This document shows, piece by piece, positions 21,932 to 31,799 of a stretch of 64,000 nt of DNA. The translations under genes were made by a program, and so were the position numbers. The notes below the pieces were generated by a model, which made no database searches, was not told where the DNA came from, and was given only the letters and a program-made list of their open reading frames with translations. Each line of letters starts with the position of its first letter. The first letter of the stretch is position 1. The DNA is taken from NCBI GenBank assembly GCA_937946835.1, contig CALFAV010000011.1:1-64000 (forward strand), in the 5' to 3' direction. Origin of the DNA: an uncultured Verrucomicrobiae bacterium. GTDB taxonomy: Bacteria; Verrucomicrobiota; Verrucomicrobiia; Limisphaerales; J093.

Positions 21932-23299
21932 ATGCCCAAGTTCAGCTACGTGGCCATGGATTCCCGCGGCAAGGAGACCAAGGGAACCATCGAAGGCGCC
22001 AACCTCAACGAGGCCATCGGCCGGGTCAAGGAAATGGGCTATTTCCCCACCAAGGTCATCCCCGAGCCGGAGAAGGCCAAGGACGGCAAGAAGGGCAAGC
22101 CCGCCCCCGCTCCGGGCGCCAAGGGCAAGAAGAGCGCCCTGTCCTTCGAAATCAACCTCAAAATCCCCGGCCTGGGCGGGAAGGTGAAGCCCAAGGTCCT
22201 CACCGCCTTCACCCGCCAGTTGGCCACGCTGGTGGACGCGGGTCTGCCCCTGCTGCGGGGCATGCGGGTGCTCGAAAAACAGGAGCGCAACCCCACCCTC
22301 AAGCGCATCCTGGGCGACATCGCCGTGGCCATCGAGGGCGGCAGCACCTTCTCCGAGGCCCTGGCCCAGCACCCCAAGGTCTTCAACCGCCTGTTTGTCA
22401 ACATGGTCAAGGCCGGCGAGCTGGGCGGCGTGCTCGAGGTGGTGCTCAACCGCCTGGCCGAGTTCATGGAGAAGGCCGAGAAGATCAAGGGCAAGGTCAA
22501 GGCCGCCATGTTCTACCCGGCCGCCGTCATGACCGTGGCCGTGGTCATCCTGGGCGTGCTCATGGTCTTCGTGGTGCCCAAGTTCGAGCAGATCTTCGCC
22601 GACATGCTCGAGGGCGCCAAACTCCCGGGCTTCACCGTTTTCGTCATCAACCTGGCCAACACCATCAAAAGCCGCACCATCCTCATCGGCGATGCCGCCC
22701 CGTGGGGCCTGCCGGCCTTCCCCGGCCCGGTGATCTGGATCATCGTCGGGCTGTTCGTCTTCATCAAGTTGTTCACCAAGTGGAAGAAAGGCCGGTATTA
22801 CTTTGACAAGCTCAAGCTGGTCATGCCCGTGCTCGGACCGGTGATCTCGAAGGTCGCCATCGCCCGTTTCACCCGGACCCTCGGCACCCTGGTTTCCAGC
22901 GGTGTGCCCATCCTCCAGGCCCTGACCATCGTCAAGGAAACCGCCGGCAACGTGGTGGTGGGCGAGGCCGTCGGCAAGGTCCACGAAAGCGTCAAGGAGG
23001 GCGAAACCATCACCGCCCCCCTCGACGCCTCGCGCGTCTTCCCGCCCATGGTCATCAGCATGGTGGACGTGGGCGAGCAAACCGGTGCCCTGCCGGAAAT
23101 GCTCATGAAGATCGCCGACACCTACGAGGATGAGGTGGACAACGCCGTCTCGGCCATGACCTCGCTGCTGGAGCCCATCATGATCGTTTTCCTCGCCGTC
23201 ATCGTGGGCAGCATCGTCATCGCCCTGTTCCTGCCCTTGATCCAGATGATCAACCAGCTCGGCGGCGACGTCGGCGGCAAGGGCGCGGGTGAAGATTGA
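21932..23299 (+). CDS. pilC: Type II secretion F / PilC family inner-membrane protein
   Basis: FTRQLATLVDAGLPLLRGMRVLEKQ, RFTRTLGTLVSSGVPILQALTIVKETAGN. Confidence 0.92.
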   Translation: MPKFSYVAMDSRGKETKGTIEGANLNEAIGRVKEMGYFPTKVIPEPEKAKDGKKGKPAPAPGAKGKKSALSFEINLKIPGLGGKVKPKVLTAFTRQLATLVDAGLPLLRGMRVLEKQERNPTLKRILGDIAVAIEGGSTFSEALAQHPKVFNRLFVNMVKAGELGGVLEVVLNRLAEFMEKAEKIKGKVKAAMFYPAAVMTVAVVILGVLMVFVVPKFEQIFADMLEGAKLPGFTVFVINLANTIKSRTILIGDAAPWGLPAFPGPVIWIIVGLFVFIKLFTKWKKGRYYFDKLKLVMPVLGPVISKVAIARFTRTLGTLVSSGVPILQALTIVKETAGNVVVGEAVGKVHESVKEGETITAPLDASRVFPPMVISMVDVGEQTGALPEMLMKIADTYEDEVDNAVSAMTSLLEPIMIVFLAVIVGSIVIALFLPLIQMINQLGGDVGGKGAGED

Positions 23300-23728
23300 G
23301 CGCGGCCCGGCCCGTTCCCTGAGCGGCGCAAGCCGGCGTGGGCGCCGATTTCATCGTCTCCTGCTTGGTCGGTGGCGCGGAGTTGTACCGCGGCCGAGGG
23401 CGGTCTTACGGGCTGTCGAAAAGTGGTTTTCCGGTCATTGAAATGGGCTGGCGCGATGCCTGACCCTCCCCGGAATGCCCGGTGCACCAAGCCGGTTCCC
23501 AAAGGCGCGGCACGCCGTGGCAAACCCATCCGGAAGGCACCGGAGAATTGGTCCCGGCCAGGGCCGGTGTGCGTTCAGACGCACATTTACACGTCCGCCC
23601 AGGCCGTCTATTGAAGGGGCGGTCAGACACGAATCCGGGCAGGATTGATTCCAGACCCGGGTTGACACCGGAGGCGAGGGGAGTTATCCCAAGCCTCCGA
23701 GACCGTGACCAACAAACCAGTTGCCACT

Positions 23729-24586
23729 ATGAAGAGTTGCCGATCCCAACTTCCCGGCCGGCCGAAGGGCGGATTCACGCTCATCGAACTGCTGGTCGTC
23801 ATTGCCATCATTGCCATCTTGGCGGGCATGTTGTTGCCGGCCCTGGCCCGGGCCAAGTCCAAGGCCACCGGCATCATGTGCATGAACAACACCAAGCAGT
23901 TGATGCTGGCCAACCACATGTACCAGGGCGACAACAACGACAAATTCCCCGGCGCCTACCACGGGGGGTTCGTGCCCGGAGCCAACGCCCGGGAGCGTCC
24001 CTGGGTGACCGGTTGGCTGGACTGGACCACCAGCCCGGACAACACCAATACCCTGTACCTGCTCGATCCCCGGTATGCGGTGTTGGCCAACTACTTCGCC
24101 AACTCAAAGAACGTTTACAAGTGCCCGGCGGACAAATACGTCTCGAACGCCCAACGGGCCAGAGGCTGGACCGAGCGGGTGCGCAGCGTTTCCGGAAACA
24201 TCTTGGTCGGGGAAGGAAATGCCGAGACCGGCCCAATGGGCTCGATTTACGCTCACCCGGTTCGGGCGTCCGATCTAACCATCCCCGGCCCTACGGAAAC
24301 CTGGGTGTACGTGGATGAGTTCCCGGACAGCATCAACGACGCAGGGTGCTTCCCGCCCAACAGCTCGGTGAACATCGTGGACATTCCGGCCAATTACCAC
24401 AACGGGGCCTGTGGCTTCGCCTTTGCCGACGGCCACTCGGAAATCCACAAGTGGACCGGCCCGAAGATCAAGAACCTGAAAATCACCGCGCGCGACTACC
24501 AGCTCAATATCGGCACGGTTAAGGGCGATCCGGACTTGCGTTGGTACTCCTACAAGAGTCCGCGGAAGACGACCGATTACTACTGA
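23729..24586 (+). CDS. Prepilin-type N-terminal cleavage/methylation domain protein (H-X9-DG-like pseudopilin), copy 1
   Basis: [49 protein letters not shown]. Confidence 0.9.
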   Translation: MKSCRSQLPGRPKGGFTLIELLVVIAIIAILAGMLLPALARAKSKATGIMCMNNTKQLMLANHMYQGDNNDKFPGAYHGGFVPGANARERPWVTGWLDWTTSPDNTNTLYLLDPRYAVLANYFANSKNVYKCPADKYVSNAQRARGWTERVRSVSGNILVGEGNAETGPMGSIYAHPVRASDLTIPGPTETWVYVDEFPDSINDAGCFPPNSSVNIVDIPANYHNGACGFAFADGHSEIHKWTGPKIKNLKITARDYQLNIGTVKGDPDLRWYSYKSPRKTTDYY

Positions 24587-24637
24587 GCGGCTCAGCCGAC
24601 TTCTCCAAGCTGTTCGACCAAAGGGTTGCGATCACTG

Positions 24638-24667
24638 GCCCACCGCAAGGTGGGCTAGTTGCTTTTT
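24638..24667 (+). terminator. Rho-independent terminator after pseudopilin 1
   Basis: GCCCACC-GCAA-GGTGGGC then TAGTTGCTTTTTT. Confidence 0.8.
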
Positions 24668-25186
24668 TGGATGCGGGCAACTTGGTCGGCTGGTTGGTTG
24701 AATCCTACCGAGTTTAGATCAACCCGGTTCAGTTCCGCTGCCGGCTTCGGCGAAGGGCTGGTCCAAGGGCCGGCATGCATCCGATCATTCCAACGCCAGT
24801 GCCCCTGCCCCGGGCTGGAGTCCGCATGCGCCCGGAGATGCCCCGGTTACCGGGAACGGGCGGCATGACTGCGGCGCCGCCAAGCGTCAGCGAGCGCACG
24901 CCACCACCAACTACAACGGCCGGATGACGGCCATGATGCAGACGGCTCTTTCACCGCGCCGTGTCACTCTGTGCCCGGTGCGGTTGCTGGCTCAGGTGGT
25001 CTTCGTACAGCCCGGCGTGGTCCGGAATTAACCGGAACAAACCCTGCGGAACGACCTTGGCCCAAATTGGCTGTGCATCCAAACGCACAATTTACGACCC
25101 ACAGTGCAGGGGCTATAAAGCGGTTATAGAGACGGTGGACTTGTACCAACGCCTCCGACGTCAGGATCAACAAACCGGTTACTGCC

Positions 25187-26086
25187 ATGAAGAGTTGTCG
25201 AACCCGACTTCCCGGCCGGCCGAAGGGCGGATTCACGCTCATCGAACTGCTGGTCGTCATCGCCATTATCGCCATTCTGGCCGGCATGTTGTTGCCGGCC
25301 CTGGCCCGCGCCAAATCCAAGGCCACGGGCATTGTGTGCATGAACAACACCAAGCAGTTGATGCTGGCCAACCACATGTACCAGGGCGATAACAACGACA
25401 AATTCCCCGGCGCCTATCACGGGGGGTTCGTGCCCGGAGCCAACGCCCGGGAACGTCCCTGGGTGACCGGTTGGCTGAACTGGAGCACCAGCCCGGACAA
25501 CACCAATACCCTGTACCTGACTGACCCACGGTATGCGGTGCTGGCTCCCTACTTCGCCAGCGCGAGGAACATTTACAAATGCCCGGCAGATAAAAACGTC
25601 TCCCCGGCCCAGCGGGCGCGGGGTTGGACCGAGCGGGTGCGCAGTGTCTCGGGGAATATTTACATCGGGGAGGGCAATGGCTGGACCACTTTGGGCGGCG
25701 GGCCCAGTGGTCCCAACAACCTCCAGATGTATCGCGGGGCCGCGCGGGCTGCCGATCTGATTATTCCCGGCCCCTCCCAGACCTGGGTGTACGTGGATGA
25801 GCATCCCGACAGCATCAACGACGCGGGCTGCTTCCCGCCCAACACCCCCACCAACATGCCGGACGCCCCGGCCACGTACCACAATATGGCCGCCGGCTTT
25901 GCCTTCGCCGACGGGCACTCGGAAATCCACAAGTGGATTGGCAGTACCATGCGCAGACCACGGCGTTCCGGGGGGTTGGACGGGGTGATATTCCAGGCCC
26001 AAAACAACTTCGCTTTCCCCGCCCGCGACCCGGACCTGAGCTGGTACTCCAGAGTTTCCCCGCGCCAGACCGAGGCGCATTTCTGA
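25187..26086 (+). CDS. Prepilin-type N-terminal cleavage/methylation domain protein, copy 2
   Basis: [39 protein letters not shown]; paralogue of 23729-24586. Confidence 0.9.
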   Translation: MKSCRTRLPGRPKGGFTLIELLVVIAIIAILAGMLLPALARAKSKATGIVCMNNTKQLMLANHMYQGDNNDKFPGAYHGGFVPGANARERPWVTGWLNWSTSPDNTNTLYLTDPRYAVLAPYFASARNIYKCPADKNVSPAQRARGWTERVRSVSGNIYIGEGNGWTTLGGGPSGPNNLQMYRGAARAADLIIPGPSQTWVYVDEHPDSINDAGCFPPNTPTNMPDAPATYHNMAAGFAFADGHSEIHKWIGSTMRRPRRSGGLDGVIFQAQNNFAFPARDPDLSWYSRVSPRQTEAHF

Positions 26087-26136
26087 AACGGCTCGGACCA
26101 GCGCCAAACTGTCCCGAGCTCTGGTTACGGCTCCAT

Positions 26137-26170
26137 CGGCCCGCCGCAAGGCGGGCCGATTTCACTTTCG
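26137..26170 (+). terminator. Probable terminator after pseudopilin 2
   Basis: CGGCCCGCC-GCAA-GGCGGGCCG then ATTTCACTTT. Confidence 0.65.
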
Positions 26171-26228
26171 AGCACGGGGAGTCAGGAAGTCCTTTGGTCG
26201 GTAATGCGGGGGGTGTGCTCGGCCCGAC

Positions 26229-27317
26229 TCACCCCGACCGCACCGCCTCCACCTCCAGCTCGAAGAGCCGGTTCTTCCGACTTAATTCCGCCAGAGTCAC
26301 AAGCACCGGCCAGGAACCCGCACGGTGCGCCTCGCGCCAGCGTTCCAACGCGCCGACATCCTCCCGGCGCTGAAAATACGCCAGCGCGCGGACCATGTGC
26401 CGCCAACCCATCCCTTGGGAGCGCAACAGGGCTTCCACCCCCTCCAGGGTGCGTCCCACCGACTCTGCGACATGGTCCGGAAGCGTCGGGTTCTCGTCCG
26501 GGCGTGCATTTGCCGTCCCGGAAACAAACAGCCGGCGTTGACCGGGAAGGTTGAACACGATGGCTCGCCCAAAAGATGCGCCCGGGGTCGGTTGGTCCGC
26601 CGTCGCCTCGTGATAACTCGCCTCGGCACATTTGGGTTGCATCGCCAACAGATCCGCCACGAGCGCCGTGCCCCGGTCGTTGCTGGCGCCCACCTCGGTG
26701 CTGACAGGAACCGGCCGCGCAAAAATTCCCCGGCTTCGAAAAAAGGCGTTTCGGGCCTCGGTGAACTCGTCGTACCAGATTTGGATGCAGTCCAGAAAAA
26801 ACCAGGTCCGGTACACATCCGTAAACGCCAGCCCGGCGCCGGCCAGGACTTCTTCCGCCAGGTCAAAAACGGCGTCCACCTGCCGGGCGCGGGACAGCCG
26901 GGCATTTTCCGGCTGCAGCCCGGTCAAGACACAATAACGGGCCCAGGTGTCCTCGTACACCACACCCACAATTCGGTCCCGCAAGTAAAGATGCCGCACC
27001 CGCGAGCCCTCCAGAGCTTGGGCATGAATCCCGACCACGTGCCACGATGCGGGGGCTCCCGGTTGCCGACACTCCTCCGGCCACGCCCCTTCGCTGAATC
27101 GGTGAAGTTGCCCCTGCCCGTCCCCGGAGCAAAGCCGCGCCAGTACGTTCTGGCGGAGAAGATGAATCCGTGCTTGCCCCGCCCAGTGCTGGTAGTAACG
27201 GGCAAACACCGCCGCTGGTAACTCGCCGCGGCGAGCCCACAAGGTTAAGAAAACCTCGCGGGTACCCTCGAACCGTAGGGATGTTTCGTGAACCCCCTTT
27301 TCCTCCCTGGGTATCAT
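26229..27317 (-). CDS. RidA/YjgF-like (chorismatase-like) family protein
   Basis: C-terminal GRAIVFNLPGQRRLFVSGTANARPDENPTLPDHVAESVGRTLEGVEALL resembles RidA-fold chorismatase-type proteins; start set at MIPREEKGVHETSL. Confidence 0.6.
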   Translation of the reverse strand: MIPREEKGVHETSLRFEGTREVFLTLWARRGELPAAVFARYYQHWAGQARIHLLRQNVLARLCSGDGQGQLHRFSEGAWPEECRQPGAPASWHVVGIHAQALEGSRVRHLYLRDRIVGVVYEDTWARYCVLTGLQPENARLSRARQVDAVFDLAEEVLAGAGLAFTDVYRTWFFLDCIQIWYDEFTEARNAFFRSRGIFARPVPVSTEVGASNDRGTALVADLLAMQPKCAEASYHEATADQPTPGASFGRAIVFNLPGQRRLFVSGTANARPDENPTLPDHVAESVGRTLEGVEALLRSQGMGWRHMVRALAYFQRREDVGALERWREAHRAGSWPVLVTLAELSRKNRLFELEVEAVRSG

Positions 27318-27582
27318 GCTGGACCTCGGATATTGTTTGGGCGCGCGGTGAAAAATCTGCCTTGCCGGCAAAATTACAGGCACGGCGTTTTCGCGCAAAT
27401 AACGCTGCGCAGGTCGTGTGGGTGACACTGGCCGACGGCTTTCTCCGGTCCGGCAGATGGCCGGGTTGTGTCGGAGGGGAAGAAGTTTCCTTCCTTTCCA
27501 GGGGCTCAGCCACGGATCGTGATTTGGGGTCCTCCCGGCCGAAAGCCTTGAACCCCGCCCCCCGGAAGCCTTAAATCCCGCC

Positions 27583-28383
<801 letters not shown>

Positions 28384-28453
28384 GCCGCCACCGCACGCCC
28401 GCCGTGGCCCAGACCCATTTGACGCCGCGCGGTTCGCGGGCAGTATTGCGCGC

Positions 28454-29761
28454 ATGAAACACGCTGGTTTGTCGCCCCTGGTGCGCATGGTTTTTCCGGC
28501 CCTCCTGCTCGGGGGCTCGCTGTTCGCGCTGGCTGACTGGCCCCAGTACGCGGGCCCGAACCTCAACGGTACCATCCCCGGCCGCGTGGCCACCTCCTGG
28601 CCCGCCGGCGGACCGAAGACGTTGTGGAAAACCCCCACCCCGGCCGGCTTCAGCACCTTTGCCGTGGCCGGCGGGCGCGCCTTCACGCTGGTCATGCGCG
28701 AGGTGGACGGGGCCAACCAAGAAATCTGCCTGGCCCTGGACGCCGCCACCGGCCGGGAGCTGTGGGCCGCGCCGCTGAACCCGGCCAAGTACGACGGCGG
28801 CGGTGACTCGGGCACGCCGGACAACCAGGGCGGTGACGGCCCGCGCAGCACACCCGCCGTGGCGGGCGACCGGGTGTTCGTCTTTGACGGCCGGTTCAAG
28901 TTGCATTGCCTGAACGCGGCCACGGGAGCGCCTCTCTGGACGCACGACCTGCTGGCCGAGTTCGGCGGGAAAATGATCTCCTGGCAAAATGCCGCTTCGC
29001 CGGTGCTGGACGGCGAGCTGGTCTTTGTGGCCGGGGGCGGCGCGGGGCAATCCCTGCTGGCTTTTCGGCAGGCGGACGGGACCGTCGCCTGGAAGCAGGG
29101 CACCGAGACGCCCACCCATGCCACCCCCACCGTGGCCACGATTCACGGGGTGCGGCAGGTCATTTTCTTCACCCAGTCCGGCCTGGTGGCGTGTGAGACC
29201 GGCACCGGCCGCGAGTTGTGGCGGCAGCCCTACCGCTTCAGTGTCTCGACCGCCGCCTCGCCGGTCGTGGCCGGGGACATCGTTTACTGCTCGGCCGGCT
29301 ACGGGGTGGGGGCGGGGGCCTACCGCATCAGTCGTGAGGGCGACACCTGGAAGTCCACCGAACTGTGGCGCAAGACCGGCAATGACCTGGCCAACCACTG
29401 GAGCACGCCGGTGGTCCGGGAGGGCTACCTGTACGGCATGTTCAGCTTCAAGGAATTCGGCACCGGACCGCTCAAGTGCGTCGAGCTGGCCACCGGGCGC
29501 GTGGCCTGGTCGGAGAAAAACTTCGGTCCCGGCGGCGTGGTGCTCGCCGGCGGGGTGTTGGTGGCCTTGAACGACCGCGGCGAAGTGGTGCTCGTGGACC
29601 CGCAGCCCGGCGCGTACAAGGAATTGGCCCGCTTCCCGGCCGTGGCGGGCAAGTGCTGGAACCACCCGGTCGTCAGCGACGGTCGCCTCTTTGTGCGCAG
29701 CACCCGGGAAGGCGCCTGTCTGGACCTGCGCCCGGCGCCCGCCCAAACCGCGGCCCGCTGA
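28454..29761 (+). CDS. PQQ-binding-like beta-propeller repeat protein, secreted
   Basis: Signal peptide then DWPQYAGPNLNGTIPG; repeated LDAATGRELWAAPL, LNAATGAPLWTHDL, CETGTGRELWRQPY. Confidence 0.85.
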   Translation: MKHAGLSPLVRMVFPALLLGGSLFALADWPQYAGPNLNGTIPGRVATSWPAGGPKTLWKTPTPAGFSTFAVAGGRAFTLVMREVDGANQEICLALDAATGRELWAAPLNPAKYDGGGDSGTPDNQGGDGPRSTPAVAGDRVFVFDGRFKLHCLNAATGAPLWTHDLLAEFGGKMISWQNAASPVLDGELVFVAGGGAGQSLLAFRQADGTVAWKQGTETPTHATPTVATIHGVRQVIFFTQSGLVACETGTGRELWRQPYRFSVSTAASPVVAGDIVYCSAGYGVGAGAYRISREGDTWKSTELWRKTGNDLANHWSTPVVREGYLYGMFSFKEFGTGPLKCVELATGRVAWSEKNFGPGGVVLAGGVLVALNDRGEVVLVDPQPGAYKELARFPAVAGKCWNHPVVSDGRLFVRSTREGACLDLRPAPAQTAAR

Positions 29762-29889
29762 GCCCGGGACTCCGGCTCGGAGGACACTTAGCGGGCCATT
29801 GTCCGGAGCAGGTACCAAGAGCAGGCGCTCCGGGCTGAATCCCTTGGGGCCTCTCGTGCCGCGCACCCGGTTACCTGCTTTTTACACGA

Positions 29890-29936
29890 AACAAGGTGGA
29901 CAAAGCCCCGCGGCTGGTTTTATAGCCTTGTTTTTT
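29890..29936 (+). terminator. Hairpin with T-tract between PQQ-like gene and argF
   Basis: AACAAGG (29890-29896) pairs CCTTGTT (29926-29932), inner AGCC/GGCT stem, followed by TTTTT. Confidence 0.5.
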
Positions 29937-29987
29937 CCCGGCCACCGAGCCCGGCAGCGCCGGGGGAAATGGATCTCGACGGAGCCC

Positions 29988-30881
29988 ATGAAACATCTCT
30001 TGAGCCTGGAGTCGCTTGCCCGCGCGGACATGGACCGGGTGTTGCGGGACGCCGCGCGGTTCAAGCGCGAGCGGACCACCCACCCGCGCCCCCTCACCGG
30101 CCAGACCTGGGCGCTGCTCTTCTCCAAGTCCTCCACCCGCACCCGCGTGTCGTTCGAGGTGGGCATTCACGAACTGGGCGGACGGCCCCTGTTCTTGAAC
30201 GCGGGCGATCTCCAGCTCGGCCGCGGCGAACCCATCAAGGACACCGCCCGCGTGCTCGGCCGCATGGTCCACGGCGCCATTATCCGCACCTACGCCCAGC
30301 AGGACGTCGAGGACTTCGCCCGCTTTGCGGGCATTCCCACCGTCAATGCCCTGACCGACGACGAGCACCCCTGCCAGATTCTCGCCGACGTGTTCACCTG
30401 GGAGGAGTCCCGCGGCCCGATCACCGGCCGGACGGTGGCCTTCATCGGCGACGCCGCGTGCAACGTGGCGCGGTCCTGGATTTTTGCCGCCGCGAAACTG
30501 GACTTCGAGCTGCGCCTGGCTTCACCCCCGGCCTACCAGCCCCCGCCCGAAGTGCTCGCCCGCGCCGGCGCGCGGGTGCGCGTGACCGCCGACCCGCGCG
30601 AGGCGGCGCGGGACGCGGACCTGCTCTACACGGACGTCTGGGTCTCGATGGGCAAGGAGGCCGAGCAGGCCCGGCGGCTGCAGGAGTTCCAGGGTTACCA
30701 GATCAACGCCGCCCTGCTCCGCGAGGCCCGCCCCGATGCGCTGGTCATGCACTGCCTGCCGGCCTACCGGGGCAAGGAGATTGACGAGGCCACCTTCGAA
30801 GCCCACGCCGGGACCATTTTCCGGCAGGCCGAGAACCGGCTGCACACCCAGAAGGCCATCCTCCACTGGCTGGTGAGCTGA
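29988..30881 (+). CDS. argF: Ornithine carbamoyltransferase
   Basis: MKHLLSLESLARADMDRVL, LFSKSSTRTRVSFEVGIHELGG, DDEHPCQILADVFT, MHCLPAYRGKEID. Confidence 0.93.
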   Translation: MKHLLSLESLARADMDRVLRDAARFKRERTTHPRPLTGQTWALLFSKSSTRTRVSFEVGIHELGGRPLFLNAGDLQLGRGEPIKDTARVLGRMVHGAIIRTYAQQDVEDFARFAGIPTVNALTDDEHPCQILADVFTWEESRGPITGRTVAFIGDAACNVARSWIFAAAKLDFELRLASPPAYQPPPEVLARAGARVRVTADPREAARDADLLYTDVWVSMGKEAEQARRLQEFQGYQINAALLREARPDALVMHCLPAYRGKEIDEATFEAHAGTIFRQAENRLHTQKAILHWLVS

Positions 30882-30929
30882 AGCCCGCGCAGACTTGCCC
30901 GGGGCGACGCCCTGCCGCACGCTCGGGCC

Positions 30930-31727
30930 ATGCCCACCGCCCTGGCCATCGCCGCGCATCCGGACGACATCGAGTTCCTCATGGCCGGCACACTGCTGCT
31001 GTTGCGGCAGGCCGGCTGGGACACGCATTACCTGAACCTGGCCACGGGCAACTGCGGCAGCCTCGTCCATTCCGCCGCCGCCACGCGCCGCCTCCGCCGC
31101 GCCGAGGCGCGGGCCGCCGCCCGCGTCCTGGACGCCCGCTGGCACCCGCCCTTGGTGGACGACGCCGAGATTTTTTACGCCGACCGCCTCCTGCGGCAGG
31201 TGGCGGCGGTGGTGCGCGAAGTCCGGCCCGCGGTGCTGCTGACGCATTCCCCCGAGGACTACATGGAAGACCACATGAACACCGCCCGGCTGGCGGTCAC
31301 GGCGGCGTTTGTGCGCGGCATGCCCAACTACCGCACCCGACCGCCCCGGCCGGCAATGGCCGGGGACTGCACCGTGTACCACGCCCTGCCGCACGGGTTG
31401 CGCGACGGGCTGGGGCGACGAATCGCCGCCGGCCTGTACGTGGACACCACGGCGGTTCAGGACCGCAAGCGCGAAGCCCTGGCCTGCCACCGCAGCCAGA
31501 AGGACTGGCTCGATGCCACCCAGGGCATGGATTCCTACCTCGAGGCCATGGACGCGATGGCGCGCGAGGTCGGACGCCGTTCCGGCCGCTTCCGGTTTGC
31601 CGAGGGCTGGCGAAGGCATTCGCACCTGGGCTTCTGCGCCCCGGAGGCGGACCCGCTGCGGGAAGTGTTGGGCGCGCGGTGCCGGGTCAACCGCGCCTAC
31701 CGGCGCGCGCTGGACCAGCCCCGCTGA
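30930..31727 (+). CDS. PIG-L / LmbE family deacetylase
   Basis: ALAIAAHPDDIEFLMAGTLLLL; THSPEDYMEDHMNTARL. Confidence 0.9.
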   Translation: MPTALAIAAHPDDIEFLMAGTLLLLRQAGWDTHYLNLATGNCGSLVHSAAATRRLRRAEARAAARVLDARWHPPLVDDAEIFYADRLLRQVAAVVREVRPAVLLTHSPEDYMEDHMNTARLAVTAAFVRGMPNYRTRPPRPAMAGDCTVYHALPHGLRDGLGRRIAAGLYVDTTAVQDRKREALACHRSQKDWLDATQGMDSYLEAMDAMAREVGRRSGRFRFAEGWRRHSHLGFCAPEADPLREVLGARCRVNRAYRRALDQPR

Positions 31728-31799
31728 CCGTCGGCCCGGGCGCGGCCCCGTTTTTCCACTGGCGGGGCGGCGGAGGTTGCCGCACTTTATCCGACAAGC

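Noticed and set aside
29691-29987. N-terminal extension of argF in ORF track
   Set aside because: OTCase begins at MKHLLSLESL (29988); the extension overlaps the PQQ-like gene and the hairpin.
29939-29987. Arg-codon cluster (CGA GCC CGG CAG CGC CGG) before argF as an attenuator leader
   Set aside because: The frame runs without a stop straight into argF, so there is no separate leader peptide.
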